DNA of 64,000 bases from Maribacter antarcticus DSM 21422 (lineage in GTDB: Bacteria; Bacteroidota; Bacteroidia; Flavobacteriales; Flavobacteriaceae), in contig NZ_JHZC01000005.1 of NCBI RefSeq assembly GCF_000621125.1, forward strand, positions 124,001 through 188,000, written 5' to 3'. The translations under genes and the position numbers were made by a program. A model generated the notes under the pieces. That model saw only the letters and a list, made by a program, of their open reading frames with translations. It was not told the origin of the DNA and made no database searches. Shown here piece by piece: positions 18,226 through 28,864 of this stretch. How positions within the stretch are numbered: the first letter of the stretch is position 1; every line of letters starts with the position of its first letter.

Positions 18226-18252
18226 TTGTGGAGTTTCATCTGACTATCTTTG
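18226..18252 (+). promoter_or_regulatory. Promoter of the DEAD-box gene (TTG-N16-TATCTTTG)
   Basis: TTG at 18226-18228 and TATCTTTG at 18245-18252 match the Bacteroidota sigma consensus, 15 bp before the ATG at 18268. A second -7-like box, TACCTTTG, occurs at 18221-18228. Confidence 0.65.
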
Positions 18253-18267
18253 TTCTAAATTTATCTT

Positions 18268-19605
18268 ATGTCAAAATCGTTTTCCGATTTAGGAATTAAC
18301 CAGCAGTTGCTTCAAAGTCTTGCCGATTTGAATATTTCCGTTCCAACGGATATTCAAGAAAAAACCATTCCTATACTATTACAGAAAAAGGAGGATGTCG
18401 TTGCATTGGCAAAGACGGGAACGGGAAAGACCGCCGCTTTTGGCTTACCGCTGTTACAACTAATCGACACCAAAAATAACGAGGTACAGGCTTTAGTTTT
18501 GGCTCCTACGAGAGAATTGGGACAGCAGATTTATTCGAATTTAATCTCTTTCGCTATTTATAATCCGGCCATATCCATTGCTTCTGTTTGTGGTGGTATT
18601 CCTATAAAGCCACAAATAGAACGCTTGAAGGAAGCTACACATATTATCGTAGCAACCCCCGGTCGATTAATAGATTTAGTAAAACGTGAGGCTATTAGCA
18701 TCAAAAAAATAAAGTATTTGGTTTTGGACGAGGCAGATGAAATGGTAAGCGCCCTTCAAAAAGACTTGGATACCTTAGCTACCGAAATCCCCAAATCTAG
18801 AAGGACTTTATTGTTTACCGCTACCATGCCAGGAACAGTAAAACAATTGGTACAGAATTATATGTCCAAACATGTGGTACATCTAGAAGCGGATATGGCA
18901 CAAATGGGACATCAGGGCATAGACCATAAGTATGTGGTCGTAGAACCCATTGAAAAGTTGGAGGTATTGCTACATTTCTTAAACTCCAAAGAAGGGGATC
19001 GCGGTATTATTTTCTGCAAAACAAAAGCAGCTGTAAATAAACTGGCAAAAAAATTAGCCATCAACAAGTTTTCTTCCGGTGCTATTCATGGAAGCCTGAG
19101 TCAGGGAATCCGCGACCGCATTATGGGCCAATACCGAGAAGGCTTTATCGATATTCTGGTAGCGACCGATTTAGCAGCCCGTGGTATTGATGTAAAAGAG
19201 ACTTCCTTTGTGGTCAACTACCATTTACCTGATACATACGAAGCCTATGTACATAGAAGCGGTAGAACGGCTAGGGCAGGAGCAACAGGACTTTCTTTAA
19301 GCATCATACAGAAAGAAGAACGCGTAGATATTCCTGAATTCGAAAAAGAACTGGGTCTTGTTTTCCATGAAGTTAAAAAGCAAGATGATGAGAATAGGGA
19401 AGAAACCAATTTGGTATTGTGGGCTAAAAAAATATTTAAAACCAAACCAAACCGTACTATTTCTGCTGACACAAAAGAAAAAATTAGAACCATATTTCAT
19501 CACTTAACGAAAGAAGAATTGATGGAAAAGGTGCTGTCGGAGCATATAGGACAGCAAGGTGCTTTGAATACAAATGTTGAAACGCCTCTAAAAGACAAGG
19601 AGTAA
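18268..19605 (+). CDS. DEAD-box ATP-dependent RNA helicase
   Basis: A 445-residue helicase with both RecA domains: the Q motif region, AKTGTGKT (motif I), PTRELG (Ia), ATPGR (Ib), DEADEM (II), TATM at the SAT position (III, Ser replaced by Thr), ARGID (V) and HRSGRTARAG (VI). A C-terminal extension of about 75 residues is charged and lacks a recognised RNA-binding domain such as DbpA's. RNA duplex unwinding in ribosome assembly or cold adaptation is typical. The next gene is a second, more divergent helicase in the same direction, 186 bp on. Confidence 0.92.
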   Translation: MSKSFSDLGINQQLLQSLADLNISVPTDIQEKTIPILLQKKEDVVALAKTGTGKTAAFGLPLLQLIDTKNNEVQALVLAPTRELGQQIYSNLISFAIYNPAISIASVCGGIPIKPQIERLKEATHIIVATPGRLIDLVKREAISIKKIKYLVLDEADEMVSALQKDLDTLATEIPKSRRTLLFTATMPGTVKQLVQNYMSKHVVHLEADMAQMGHQGIDHKYVVVEPIEKLEVLLHFLNSKEGDRGIIFCKTKAAVNKLAKKLAINKFSSGAIHGSLSQGIRDRIMGQYREGFIDILVATDLAARGIDVKETSFVVNYHLPDTYEAYVHRSGRTARAGATGLSLSIIQKEERVDIPEFEKELGLVFHEVKKQDDENREETNLVLWAKKIFKTKPNRTISADTKEKIRTIFHHLTKEELMEKVLSEHIGQQGALNTNVETPLKDKE

Positions 19606-19791
19606 AAAGTCAGAAAGTAAGAAGTATTACAGTAAAGAGTATCTTCCTTAGTTGCGAGGAGTAAAAAAAAGTAAAGTACAATAGGAGAATAATGGCGACG
19701 GGGCACAATCAACTAAATAGTTTCAGAATCAACAACTGTCTAGCACTTCTTGAAATTTAGATTTAAGCTTTAACTAGAAATAAAAACACCT

Positions 19792-21105
19792 ATGGCCAAT
19801 ACTATCCGCAACCAATTGGATATTTTAGAAAAATTAAAAATAAGTGCATTGAACCCAATGCAAGTGGAAGCTATTAGCGTAATTGGAAAATCGGTCAACA
19901 CGGTTTTGCTTTCGCCAACAGGTACCGGTAAAACCTTAGCTTTTCTACTGCCGCTTGTTGAAAGCTTGGATGCGACATCTACAGAAGTACAAGCGCTTAT
20001 TTTAGTGCCTTCTCGCGAATTGGCCATACAGATTGAACAGGTAATTCGGACCATGGGCTCGGGTTTTAAGGTTAATGCGGTATATGGCGGCAGACCAATG
20101 TCCAAAGACAAAATAGAACTAAAACATACTCCGGCAATTTTAATTGGAACACCAGGAAGAATTCTGGACCACTTTGATGCAGACCGGTTCTCTAAAAATA
20201 GCATTAAAACTCTAGTTTTGGATGAGTTTGATAAATCCCTCGAAACAGGTTTTGAGGTAGAGATGAACGCTATCATAGGTGAATTGACCCAGTTAGATAA
20301 ACGTATTCTAACATCTGCTACACAGGGGGTTAAAATTCCAAACTTTGTAGGCTTGGAAACGCCTAACATTATCAATTATTTAACTACAAAAAAGACCTCT
20401 CAGCTTACCATTAAAACAGTGCTTTCTCCAGATAAGGATAAAGGACAAATCTTGGTTAATCTGCTGCTTTATATTGGTAATGAACCTGGTATTATATTTT
20501 GCAACTTCAAGGATAGTATTGAAAAAGTAAGTGCCGTTCTGGATAAAAATGGCGTTAATTATTGCTGCTTTTCGGGTGGGATGGAGCAAAAAGACCGCGA
20601 ACGTTCTTTAATTAAATTTAGAAACGGTACCTGTCAAGTACTCATTGCGACGGATTTGGCAGCAAGGGGAATCGATATCCCAGAAATGAAATATATCATT
20701 CATTACGAGCTCCCTAGAGCAGTAGTGGAGTTTACCCACAGAAACGGAAGAACTGCAAGAGTGAATGAAAAAGGAACAGCCTATGTACTACAGGGTGACA
20801 CGGAACGCTTGCCCGATTTTATAAAAAAAGATACACCCATAGACATCTCTAAAAAATCACCTTACAAAGCTCCAATTTGGGAAACCCTTTTTATTTCAGG
20901 AGGGAGAAAGGATAAAATTTCTAAAGGTGATATCGCTGGTTTGTTCCTTAAACAAGGTGGTATCAACAAAGACCAATTGGGTATTATTGAACTTAAACAG
21001 GATTGTGCTTTTGTTGCCGTACCTCTTAAAATAGCAAAAGAGCTGGTAGAGAAACTAAATAATTCACGCTTAAAAAAGAAAAAAGTTAGGGTCACGATTT
21101 TGTAA
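19792..21105 (+). CDS. DEAD-box-type RNA helicase with DEFD motif II
   Basis: A 437-residue two-domain helicase: SPTGTGKT (I), PSRELA (Ia), GTPGRI (Ib), LDEFDK (II, DEFD in place of DEAD), TSAT (III), ATDLAARGID (V) and HRNGRTAR (VI). The C-terminal 75 residues (from about GGRKDKISKGD) match a DbpA-like RNA-binding domain: ISKGDIAGLFLKQGGI and a basic tail. DbpA binds 23S rRNA helix 92, so a role in large-subunit assembly is plausible. The Ala-to-Phe change in motif II is conservative for ATP chemistry, since D, E and D are kept. Confidence 0.9.
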   Translation: MANTIRNQLDILEKLKISALNPMQVEAISVIGKSVNTVLLSPTGTGKTLAFLLPLVESLDATSTEVQALILVPSRELAIQIEQVIRTMGSGFKVNAVYGGRPMSKDKIELKHTPAILIGTPGRILDHFDADRFSKNSIKTLVLDEFDKSLETGFEVEMNAIIGELTQLDKRILTSATQGVKIPNFVGLETPNIINYLTTKKTSQLTIKTVLSPDKDKGQILVNLLLYIGNEPGIIFCNFKDSIEKVSAVLDKNGVNYCCFSGGMEQKDRERSLIKFRNGTCQVLIATDLAARGIDIPEMKYIIHYELPRAVVEFTHRNGRTARVNEKGTAYVLQGDTERLPDFIKKDTPIDISKKSPYKAPIWETLFISGGRKDKISKGDIAGLFLKQGGINKDQLGIIELKQDCAFVAVPLKIAKELVEKLNNSRLKKKKVRVTIL

Positions 21106-21306
21106 ATCTTTGTTTCTCTTTTTTTAACCCCACGTCTTCAAGCTACTGCTGCAGATCAAGATTAACCTTATTGATAGTAGTGTTCTGTATTCTAAACGCA
21201 CGCGTTTATACATTTTAGATTGGCATACGCTACTTCAAAGACTATATACTACGCACTATTATTTATAATATTTTTCTATCTAACACTACTAAAACTACTT
21301 GTACAT

Positions 21307-23274
21307 TCAACGAAACCCTTTATAGTATACCGTTCTATTGGTGGATGGCTTCCCATTCAATATGGCATGTCTTGTGGTCTCAACTACCAAAGTTGGCTCC
21401 CATGGCGAAATTGTAGCAGGTTGTAACCAGAGGGTTTGCGTTAGCTCACTATTGGCCAATTGTCCGTTTGTGGGGCTTATAAATGAGTAAATAGTTGAAA
21501 TCACCAAACGATTTCCATCCCATAAAGTGGTAGACTTCGGTGCTGGCCACGAGCGACCAATATTGATTTCATTTTCAGTTATTACGCCATTCAACTCAAA
21601 CCTATATCGGACGGGAGACTGTTTTTCTCTTGGCACAAATACCACACGTTCCACTTCTAAGTTGTCTGGTTGATGTAGGATTGAAATTTCAGCTCCCCAG
21701 CCGCTGCCAAGGGTTGGCATTCGTTCAGGTTTTATCCCTCTTCTAGGTGGTGTAGAAATTATTTCTTTGGTAGACCATGCGCCGGAAAAATTTGGATTTT
21801 CAAGTGCCTTGGAGCGTTTTTGGAGCGTTTCCCTATCAGACCTTGCATAGACCTGAACTGATTCTCCAGAACCTAAGGTAGGCGGGATATAGGGGTCAGA
21901 TGCCTTACCCGAAATTCTTGGGTATTTGATGAGAGAAGCTTCATAATCTGCAATGATACTATCCATTACCGGAATTACCCATGGATAAAAATCCTTCATA
22001 TCAAATTCCTCTCTTGGATCAACGTTCAAATCAAATAATCGGACTAAATTATCTGGATTCGGGTCTGGTTCTTCCGTGCTGTAGTAATACCAAAGTTTCC
22101 AATTTTCCCATTTGATGGCCATCGCATAGCCTTGCCTCGCTAAAAAAATAGCGCTTTCTCTGTTGGAGGTATTTTGGTTTCCTTTCAGGAAGTCCAGTTG
22201 ATCAATTCCGTCAAATGCACGATCTGTTGGAATAGGGTCGGGTACACCTGCAGCTGTTGTAATCGTAGGAAAAATATCGACCTCATGCATTAGTTCGTTG
22301 GATATCTGTCCTGGTTTTATTTTTCCAGGCCACATGGCAACAAAAGGGGTACGTATTCCACCCTCCATAGCAGAATTATAATAGCCTCGCCATGGTCCTG
22401 CCGCGCCGCGCCATGGCCTTCTCATCTCTGCACCATTATCGGTACACCAAATTACCAATGTATTTTCTTCAATTCCTAATCGTTTTATTTCTGCCAATAT
22501 AAGCCCCACGTTATGATCTACATCGGCCATAGCATCGGCTATATCTCCAGCGCCGGTAGACCCTACTTTATCTGGATGTGTAAGCGTCGGAAAATGTACT
22601 TGAGTCATGGGGTAATATAAAAAGAACGGATTCTTGTCCTTGGTATTTCGCTTCATGAAATCAATCCCTTTTTGAGCAGCTTCCCTGTCAATCGTTCGCC
22701 GTGTATCTAAATTATAAGGTTTTACTTTTTTGGAGGGTTGCCCTTTTTCTCCTTCCCAGATATAGGTTGTTTCATAAAGCTTAGGGTCAAACCCATCAAA
22801 CATAGTGTTTTGAGCAGTGGTACTGGTTCCTGGTATACCCCACCATTCATCAAAACCTTGGTGAGTGGGTTCTCGTTTTCCTTCCCAATCAGGTCCACCA
22901 ACATGCCATTTTCCAAATAAAGCAGTGGAATAGCCGGCTGTTTTCAAACGCTCGGCCATTGTCTCTTCATATAGGGTCATACCATTACCCGCTGCACCAG
23001 CGCCTGCACGTACGGCATATCTTCCGGTAAGAATTGCAATTCTGGACACCACACAGGAATATTCGACATTAAAGTTGTTCAACCGAATACCTTCGGTACC
23101 AATTCGGTCAATATTCGGAGTCGTAATACCCCTTGCACTACCATAGGCACTTACTTCTCCAATACCCAAATTATCAGGAAATATCAATACAATATTCGGT
23201 TGCTCTTGGCTAGTGCTTTCCAGTGTAATAAAAAAGAGGAGCGTAGAAACCACAATTTGTAGTAGATTTTTCAT
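21307..23274 (-). CDS. Secreted sulfatase with altered signature and fused C-terminal domain
   Basis: A 655-residue protein with a signal peptide (MKNLLQIVVSTLLFFITLES). Residues 25-470 are an S1-type sulfatase: PNIVLIFPDNLG carries metal ligands, and CVVSRIAILTGR (Cys74) is the maturation signature, with Val where CxPSR or CxASR is usual. The Cys for formylglycine is kept, but recognition by the maturase may differ. From about residue 500 a second domain follows (NFSGAWSTKE, DGNRLVISTIY), like a lipocalin-type domain found as separate proteins elsewhere. The start is moved to the ATG at 23274, because it directly precedes the signal peptide. No sugar-utilisation partners are adjacent. Confidence 0.87.
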   Translation of the reverse strand: MKNLLQIVVSTLLFFITLESTSQEQPNIVLIFPDNLGIGEVSAYGSARGITTPNIDRIGTEGIRLNNFNVEYSCVVSRIAILTGRYAVRAGAGAAGNGMTLYEETMAERLKTAGYSTALFGKWHVGGPDWEGKREPTHQGFDEWWGIPGTSTTAQNTMFDGFDPKLYETTYIWEGEKGQPSKKVKPYNLDTRRTIDREAAQKGIDFMKRNTKDKNPFFLYYPMTQVHFPTLTHPDKVGSTGAGDIADAMADVDHNVGLILAEIKRLGIEENTLVIWCTDNGAEMRRPWRGAAGPWRGYYNSAMEGGIRTPFVAMWPGKIKPGQISNELMHEVDIFPTITTAAGVPDPIPTDRAFDGIDQLDFLKGNQNTSNRESAIFLARQGYAMAIKWENWKLWYYYSTEEPDPNPDNLVRLFDLNVDPREEFDMKDFYPWVIPVMDSIIADYEASLIKYPRISGKASDPYIPPTLGSGESVQVYARSDRETLQKRSKALENPNFSGAWSTKEIISTPPRRGIKPERMPTLGSGWGAEISILHQPDNLEVERVVFVPREKQSPVRYRFELNGVITENEINIGRSWPAPKSTTLWDGNRLVISTIYSFISPTNGQLANSELTQTLWLQPATISPWEPTLVVETTRHAILNGKPSTNRTVYYKGFR

Positions 23275-23691
23275 TGATGAAGATTTAATTAGGTTAACAT
23301 GCTTTGTTTGGTTTTCGAAAATACAAAACTTATATGCATTTACTACAAATAGGGAATACGGAACAAATAACATTATAGGGTTTTTAATCTATTTCTTTAA
23401 GTTTGTTTGATGTATAAAATTTATATTTCTAAGGGATTTGTAATTTTTTGTAATAGAATGGGTTAAGAATTTTAATGTGTGGTAACTAAAGAAAAGAACC
23501 AGTAGTGAAGTTTTATACACATGCTGTAGTTCATATAAGTTGTTATTTGAAGCTATACTCAGGATAAAACACGCAGGATAGTCCGTATGCCATTTTTAAG
23601 AGGATACAGATTGATTTCTGATAAACGTTGTTGAAGTATTCCTAAAATTATAGTATCTTTTTAGTCCTAAAGTAACTACACAAACCATCCA
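23275..23691. other. Divergent promoter region, no gene
   Basis: About 417 bp between the sulfatase and the BNR protein. TATCTTTT near 23652, 40 bp before the BNR gene, resembles a -7 box. Nothing else was recognised. Confidence 0.4.
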
Positions 23692-26600
23692 ATGAAAACA
23701 AGACTACACACCTTACTGCTGATACTCTTCATCTCTTCTAGTTTGTATGCACAACGAAACAAGAATAGCGCAGACCATCCAATTACAGAAAGCCTATACG
23801 AATCTATGGAGTATCGTATGATAGGACCTTTTCGCGGTGGAAGGTCTACAACAGTTTCTGGGGTGCCTAACGATATATTTACTTATTATATGGGAGCTAC
23901 AGGCGGGGGCGTTTGGAAAACAACAGATGGAGGTACAACCTGGAAAAATATTTCCGATGGCTTTTTTAATACCACTGGTATCGGAGATATTACCCCTGCA
24001 CCTTCAAATCCTAATATTATTTATGTGGGTACGGGAGAGTCGCCCGTTCGTGGAGTAAAGACTTCTCATGGAGACGGACTTTATAAATCCACTGATGCTG
24101 GTAAAACGTGGACCCATATGGGGCTAAAGGAAACTAGGCATATAAGTGATGTGTATGTGCATCCAAATAATCCAGATAAAGTCTATGTTGCGGCCCAAGG
24201 CAATCCATGGGGGCCTAATGAGGAACGTGGTGTCTATCTTTCAGAAGATGGAGGCGTGACTTGGGAGAAAATCCTTTATGTAAATCAGGATTCTGGAATT
24301 GTGGATATGACGGTTGATCCAAATAATCCCGATTTTATGATGGTTGCCACTTGGGAGTTCTGGCGTAAACCTTGGGTCGTGCACAGTGGCGGTCCGGGCA
24401 GTAAAATATACAAGACTACGGATGGTGGTAAGAATTGGAAGGAAATTAATAAAGGCCTACCTGAATTAAAGGGTAAAATGGGCGTTGATATTTCACCTGC
24501 GAATCCCAATATCGTTTATATCGCTATTGATGCGTTAGGAGACAAAGCAGGCGTCTATCGCTCAGAAGATGCTGGGGAGAGCTTTAAGCAAATGACCAAC
24601 GACGCAACTACCTATGCGCGCTCTTGGTACTATATGCACATTATAGCTGACCCTAATGACGAAGATGAAGTTTGGGTCATGAATAGTTTTGCCATGAAAT
24701 CTATAGATGGAGGAAAAACCTTTACAGGAATAAAAGGGAGCCACGTAGACCATCATGATTTATGGATTAATCCCAAGAATAGTGATATTATGGTTAATGC
24801 CAATGATGGCGGTGGATCTGTTACCTTTAATGGCGGCGAAACATGGTCTACCATGTACAACCAACCCACAGGCCAGTTTTATAGACTACTGACAGATAAC
24901 GGACATCCATACCGAATTTACTCCGGCCAACAAGACAATAGCACTATTGCCATTGATAGCCGTGTGGTCGATAATGGTATAGGAGAAATGCATTGGGATG
25001 TCATGAGAGCAGGGGAATCTTCCACCGTAGCTGTAGACCCTGATAATCCTAGATTTGTTTATTCCACCTACTTTGCCAGTAATTTTGTGGAATGGGACCG
25101 CGATATTGATAATACACGTATGGTAATGCCATATCCAACTAGGGTTACTGGAGAACAACCTAAGAATTTAAAATACCGAGCCAATTGGAACGGACCCGTA
25201 ATTGTTTCTCCCCATAACCCCCACGTAATTTATTATGGTTCGCAATATGTGATGAAGTCTACGGATAGGGGTACCACATGGGAAGAAATTAGCGAGGATT
25301 TAACACGGAACGACAAAGCACACCAAGGAAAAGGCGGAGAACCCGTTAGTAATGAGCAAATCACCGCTGAGAGCTATAACAATCTGTTTAATATTGAAGA
25401 GTCTCCTTTAAAAGAGGGAGTCATCTGGGTTGGTTCAGATGATGGCCTAGTTCATCTTACCCAAGATGGCGGAATAACATGGTCTAATGTTACACCAAAA
25501 GGACTCAAAGAAAGTATCATTAATGTGGTAGAACCTTCGCCACACGATTCGGCAACGGCATATATAGCGGTTATGGGGTTTAAAATGAACGACTTTACGC
25601 CCTATATTTTTAAAACAAGCGATTATGGTGTCACTTGGACAAAAATTGTGAACGGTATCCCTGGAGATACTTTTGCAAGAACTGTAAGAGAAGATCCAGA
25701 TCGAAAAGGGCTGTTATATGCAGGTACCGAAACAGGCGTATTTGTTTCTTTTAATGATGGTACACAATGGCATCCGTTACAAAATAATTTACCAGAGGTA
25801 CCTATTACCGATTTAAGGATAAAACGAAAAGATTTAGTTGTTGCTACTCAGGGTAGGGCATTATGGATATTAGATGACCTTACTCCATTACATCAAATAT
25901 CGGATGCTATAGCAAAAGCGGAGTACTACCTATACAAGCCCAATGATGTACAAACAGAGCTATCGGTTGCTTATAGTATTGATGGGGGGTTTGGGAAGAA
26001 TCCGCCTCAAGGGGTTCAGATTAACTACGTACTCAATAAAGAAATTTCAGAGAACACGCCAATTTCCTTAGAAATAATGAACAGTTCTGGAGAGGTAGTT
26101 CATTCTGAATTTAGCAACATGGCGATAGTGGGATGTGATAGCATACTAAAGCAACAATTGAGGAAAACCAAAGGTACGCATCGGTATGCTTGGAATATGA
26201 AAGTGGGTCGTTTTGATTGTCTGACCGAATTGTACACTACAAACCGAGATTTATCGGCGTATAACGCCGCTCCCGGTAATTATAAAGCACGGTTGAAGAT
26301 TGGGGAATTTACACAAACCCAAGACTTTGATATTAAGATAGATTCACGAATTTCGAATAGTATTGAAAATGTGGCTTCGGCTTATGCGGAGCGAGATGCA
26401 CTATCGAAATCTATTTATGAAGGAGCTACAGCAATGGCAAAAGGCGTACGAGATCTTCGGAAAATTAAACAACAATTAGATTTTATTTTAGAGGTTTCAG
26501 AAGATGATTCCATTAATAGTAAAGGATTTGTACTAAACGAAAGTATCGATGGTTGGATAGCAAAAATTTTACAAAAAGAAATGCGCACGTATCAAAGTAA

Positions 26601-26823
26601 TTATATGTTTGAAGCTCGTCTTTTAATCAAGTTCAAAGACTTTTTGAATTCAATCGGAAAAGGAAATTTACCTGTTACACAAGGAACGCGGGATGTAAGT
26701 AAAGACTATTTACAACAATGGAGAATCTTAAAATCTAGGTTAGAGGTTATCAAAACCAAGGATGTTACCTCCTTTAATGAATTGCTAAAAGAAGCTGATT
26801 TACCCGTATTGTATTGGCCATAA
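23692..26823 (+). CDS. Large secreted BNR/sortilin-like beta-propeller protein
   Basis: A 1043-residue protein with a signal peptide cleaved after LYAQ (about residue 21). Repeated BNR/Asp-box units (TTDGGTTWKN, STDAGKTWTH, SEDGGVTWEK, TTDGGKNWKE, SEDAGESFKQ, STDRGTTWEE, TSDYGVTWTK) run from about 75 to 690 and build sortilin/VPS10-like propellers. A helical C-terminal region follows. Similar proteins are widespread in Bacteroidota and often called glycosyl hydrolases, but no catalytic residues are evident and the true role is unknown. It is probably periplasmic or surface-exposed, a single gene. Confidence 0.85.
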   Translation: MKTRLHTLLLILFISSSLYAQRNKNSADHPITESLYESMEYRMIGPFRGGRSTTVSGVPNDIFTYYMGATGGGVWKTTDGGTTWKNISDGFFNTTGIGDITPAPSNPNIIYVGTGESPVRGVKTSHGDGLYKSTDAGKTWTHMGLKETRHISDVYVHPNNPDKVYVAAQGNPWGPNEERGVYLSEDGGVTWEKILYVNQDSGIVDMTVDPNNPDFMMVATWEFWRKPWVVHSGGPGSKIYKTTDGGKNWKEINKGLPELKGKMGVDISPANPNIVYIAIDALGDKAGVYRSEDAGESFKQMTNDATTYARSWYYMHIIADPNDEDEVWVMNSFAMKSIDGGKTFTGIKGSHVDHHDLWINPKNSDIMVNANDGGGSVTFNGGETWSTMYNQPTGQFYRLLTDNGHPYRIYSGQQDNSTIAIDSRVVDNGIGEMHWDVMRAGESSTVAVDPDNPRFVYSTYFASNFVEWDRDIDNTRMVMPYPTRVTGEQPKNLKYRANWNGPVIVSPHNPHVIYYGSQYVMKSTDRGTTWEEISEDLTRNDKAHQGKGGEPVSNEQITAESYNNLFNIEESPLKEGVIWVGSDDGLVHLTQDGGITWSNVTPKGLKESIINVVEPSPHDSATAYIAVMGFKMNDFTPYIFKTSDYGVTWTKIVNGIPGDTFARTVREDPDRKGLLYAGTETGVFVSFNDGTQWHPLQNNLPEVPITDLRIKRKDLVVATQGRALWILDDLTPLHQISDAIAKAEYYLYKPNDVQTELSVAYSIDGGFGKNPPQGVQINYVLNKEISENTPISLEIMNSSGEVVHSEFSNMAIVGCDSILKQQLRKTKGTHRYAWNMKVGRFDCLTELYTTNRDLSAYNAAPGNYKARLKIGEFTQTQDFDIKIDSRISNSIENVASAYAERDALSKSIYEGATAMAKGVRDLRKIKQQLDFILEVSEDDSINSKGFVLNESIDGWIAKILQKEMRTYQSNYMFEARLLIKFKDFLNSIGKGNLPVTQGTRDVSKDYLQQWRILKSRLEVIKTKDVTSFNELLKEADLPVLYWP

Positions 26824-26931
26824 ACTAGGAGTAGTACAATAGCTACTTAATTTTTTTGTTTAATCTTGTGTTAAAAAGAATAAACAGCATGAAATACACA
26901 GTATATTTACACAAACTAAAACCTAATATTT

Positions 26932-27513
26932 ATGAAAACTATTAAAGTATTAAGCCTTTTCGCATTTTCGGCCCTATTATTTGTGTCCTGTGGTGAAAAG
27001 AAAAAAGAAGTAAAAGAGGAAGCGACAGAAGCAGTTGAGGCGGTTGAAGCTGTAGTTGAGGAGGTAGCTCCTAATATTGTAGCTGTTGCTGCTGGGAATG
27101 ATAATTTCACCACTTTGGTTGCTGCAGTGCAAGCAGCTGGCTTGGTTGAAACATTGAGCGGTACTGGTCCATTTACGGTATTTGCTCCAACCAACGATGC
27201 TTTTGCAAAATTACCTGCGGGAACAGTAGAGAGTCTGTTGACACCTGAAAGTAAAGATGCGTTGACCGGAATATTAACGTATCATGTAGTTGCCGGGAAA
27301 TTTGAGGCAGCAGCGGTAATTGAGGCGATTAATGCTAATGACGGAAAGTTTACCGTAGAAACGGTACAAGGAGGCAGTATTGATTTGAGCCTAAAAGACG
27401 GTAATGTGATGTTGACAGATGCTAAAGGTGGCATGGCTACTGTAGTTATAGCAGATGTAGCAGCCTCCAACGGTGTAATTCACGCATTGGATACAGTTTT
27501 GATGCCAGAATAA
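26932..27513 (+). CDS. Fasciclin (FAS1) domain lipoprotein
   Basis: A 193-residue protein with lipobox FVSC (Cys at about 23), an acidic Glu/Ala/Val-rich linker (about 25-50) and one FAS1 domain with H1 region [17 protein letters not shown] and H2 region [18 protein letters not shown]1 domains mediate adhesion or protein binding at the cell surface. A strong terminator follows at 27533, so it is monocistronic. Confidence 0.9.
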   Translation: MKTIKVLSLFAFSALLFVSCGEKKKEVKEEATEAVEAVEAVVEEVAPNIVAVAAGNDNFTTLVAAVQAAGLVETLSGTGPFTVFAPTNDAFAKLPAGTVESLLTPESKDALTGILTYHVVAGKFEAAAVIEAINANDGKFTVETVQGGSIDLSLKDGNVMLTDAKGGMATVVIADVAASNGVIHALDTVLMPE

Positions 27514-27532
27514 AATTATGATTGAGAAAAGT

Positions 27533-27566
27533 AAAGCCATCACAATTTTGTGATGGCTTTTTTTTT
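27533..27566 (+). terminator. Intrinsic terminator of the fasciclin gene
   Basis: AAAGCCATCACA (27533-27544) and TGTGATGGCTTT (27549-27560) form a perfect 12-bp stem with loop ATTT, followed by a run of T to 27566. It lies between convergent genes. Confidence 0.9.
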
Positions 27567-27606
27567 AGATAACACAACACACTGTATTACAACTGAAAAT
27601 TTACGA

Positions 27607-28467
27607 CTATAGATAGCTTTGCAATACTTCGTTTTGCGATTTGTTACGTAATCTTCTAATAGCTTTTTCCCTTATTTGTCTAACTCTTTCTCTGGTTAAA
27701 TCAAATAATTCCCCGATTTCACTAAGGCTTTTAGGATTGTGTTCTCCAAGTCCATAATACAGGCGAATTACTTCGCTTTCCCTGCTGGGAAGGGATTTTA
27801 ATGCTTGGGTCATATCTGCGTTAAGTGATTCTCTCATTAATTCAGCATCGGGACTTGTTGAATCTTTTGACTGTATTACGGTATATAGGTTAGAAGATTC
27901 TCCTGTTTCAAAAGGTGCGTCCATGGATACATGCTTTCCCGAATTCTTTAGTGCCAATTTCACTTGGTCAGTGTTCATATCTAACTCTCCTGCAATTTCT
28001 AGTGCGTTTGGAGGTCTTTGATACACTTGCTCCAAAGAAGAGGTAGCTTTCTTTATTTTGCTTATTTCTCCAATCTTGTTCAATGGTAAGCGCACCATTC
28101 GCGATTGTTCGGATATCGCTTGCAGTATAGATTGACGAATCCACCATACGGCATATGAAATAAATTTAAACCCCCTTGTTTCATCAAAACGTTTGGCTGC
28201 TTTAACCAATCCAATATTTCCTTCATTGATTAAATCGGAAAGCCGCAGACCGCTTCCTTGATATTGTTTTGCTGTAGAAACTACAAAACGTAAGTTAGCG
28301 TTGACTAAACTGTTTAGGGCAATTTGATCTCCTTCACGAATTCTTCTGGTCAATTCTACTTCCTCTTCGGCGGTAATCAAATCAAGTTTTGATATTTCCT
28401 GAAAGTATTTTTCTAATGATTTAGTATCTCTATTGGTAATTTGCTTCGTGATTTTAAGTTGCCTCAT
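27607..28467 (-). CDS. RpoD/SigA-type sigma-70 factor (probable paralogue)
   Basis: A 286-residue sigma factor starting [11 protein letters not shown], the hallmark of Bacteroidota primary-type sigma factors. Region 2 is visible as [32 protein letters not shown] and [13 protein letters not shown]; region 3 as [10 protein letters not shown]; region 4 as [19 protein letters not shown]. Compared with the housekeeping protein I recall, the segments after region 2.1 (QGSGLRLSD) and in region 4.1 ([14 protein letters not shown]) diverge, so this is more likely an alternative group-2 copy. The start is taken at ATG 28467; an upstream ATG adds 11 residues absent from the family. Confidence 0.88.
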   Translation of the reverse strand: MRQLKITKQITNRDTKSLEKYFQEISKLDLITAEEEVELTRRIREGDQIALNSLVNANLRFVVSTAKQYQGSGLRLSDLINEGNIGLVKAAKRFDETRGFKFISYAVWWIRQSILQAISEQSRMVRLPLNKIGEISKIKKATSSLEQVYQRPPNALEIAGELDMNTDQVKLALKNSGKHVSMDAPFETGESSNLYTVIQSKDSTSPDAELMRESLNADMTQALKSLPSRESEVIRLYYGLGEHNPKSLSEIGELFDLTRERVRQIREKAIRRLRNKSQNEVLQSYL

Positions 28468-28864
28468 ATATCTCTTTAAGTTTAAAATTTCTATATACAA
28501 TATAGTCTTTTTTAGGAGAAATCCTAATATCAGGCCTGTTATTATTAGCTGAGCTGCTTATATTAAGAATAAATAGATAGTTGATTCTTAAATTTCGATT
28601 AACGACGCATTATGTATTTTTTATTAACTTACTTTCGTCTTGAAATGCGAAATAACCCAAGTATAATTTTCACTGCAAGCCAAACGATGTAATTATGCTA
28701 ATAGTAATTAAAAACAGTATAAAATTAAGACTGAATTTATAAATGTGAACATGGGAGGTATGGTTATATACTATTGGTAAACAAAAGTACTGCGGCTAAT
28801 AAGGCCTGGTTGACTTTTGAAAATATAACATTTTCATTATCTTTAACCAAATTAACTTACAATC
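28468..28864. other. Divergent intergenic region
   Basis: About 397 bp between the sigma-factor and sensor-kinase genes. TATCTTTA near 28838 could be the kinase -7 box. No gene, long hairpin or repeat was recognised. Confidence 0.4.

Noticed and set aside
26824-26931. Possible terminator after the BNR protein
   Set aside because: The stem is only five base pairs with a large loop, too weak to call.
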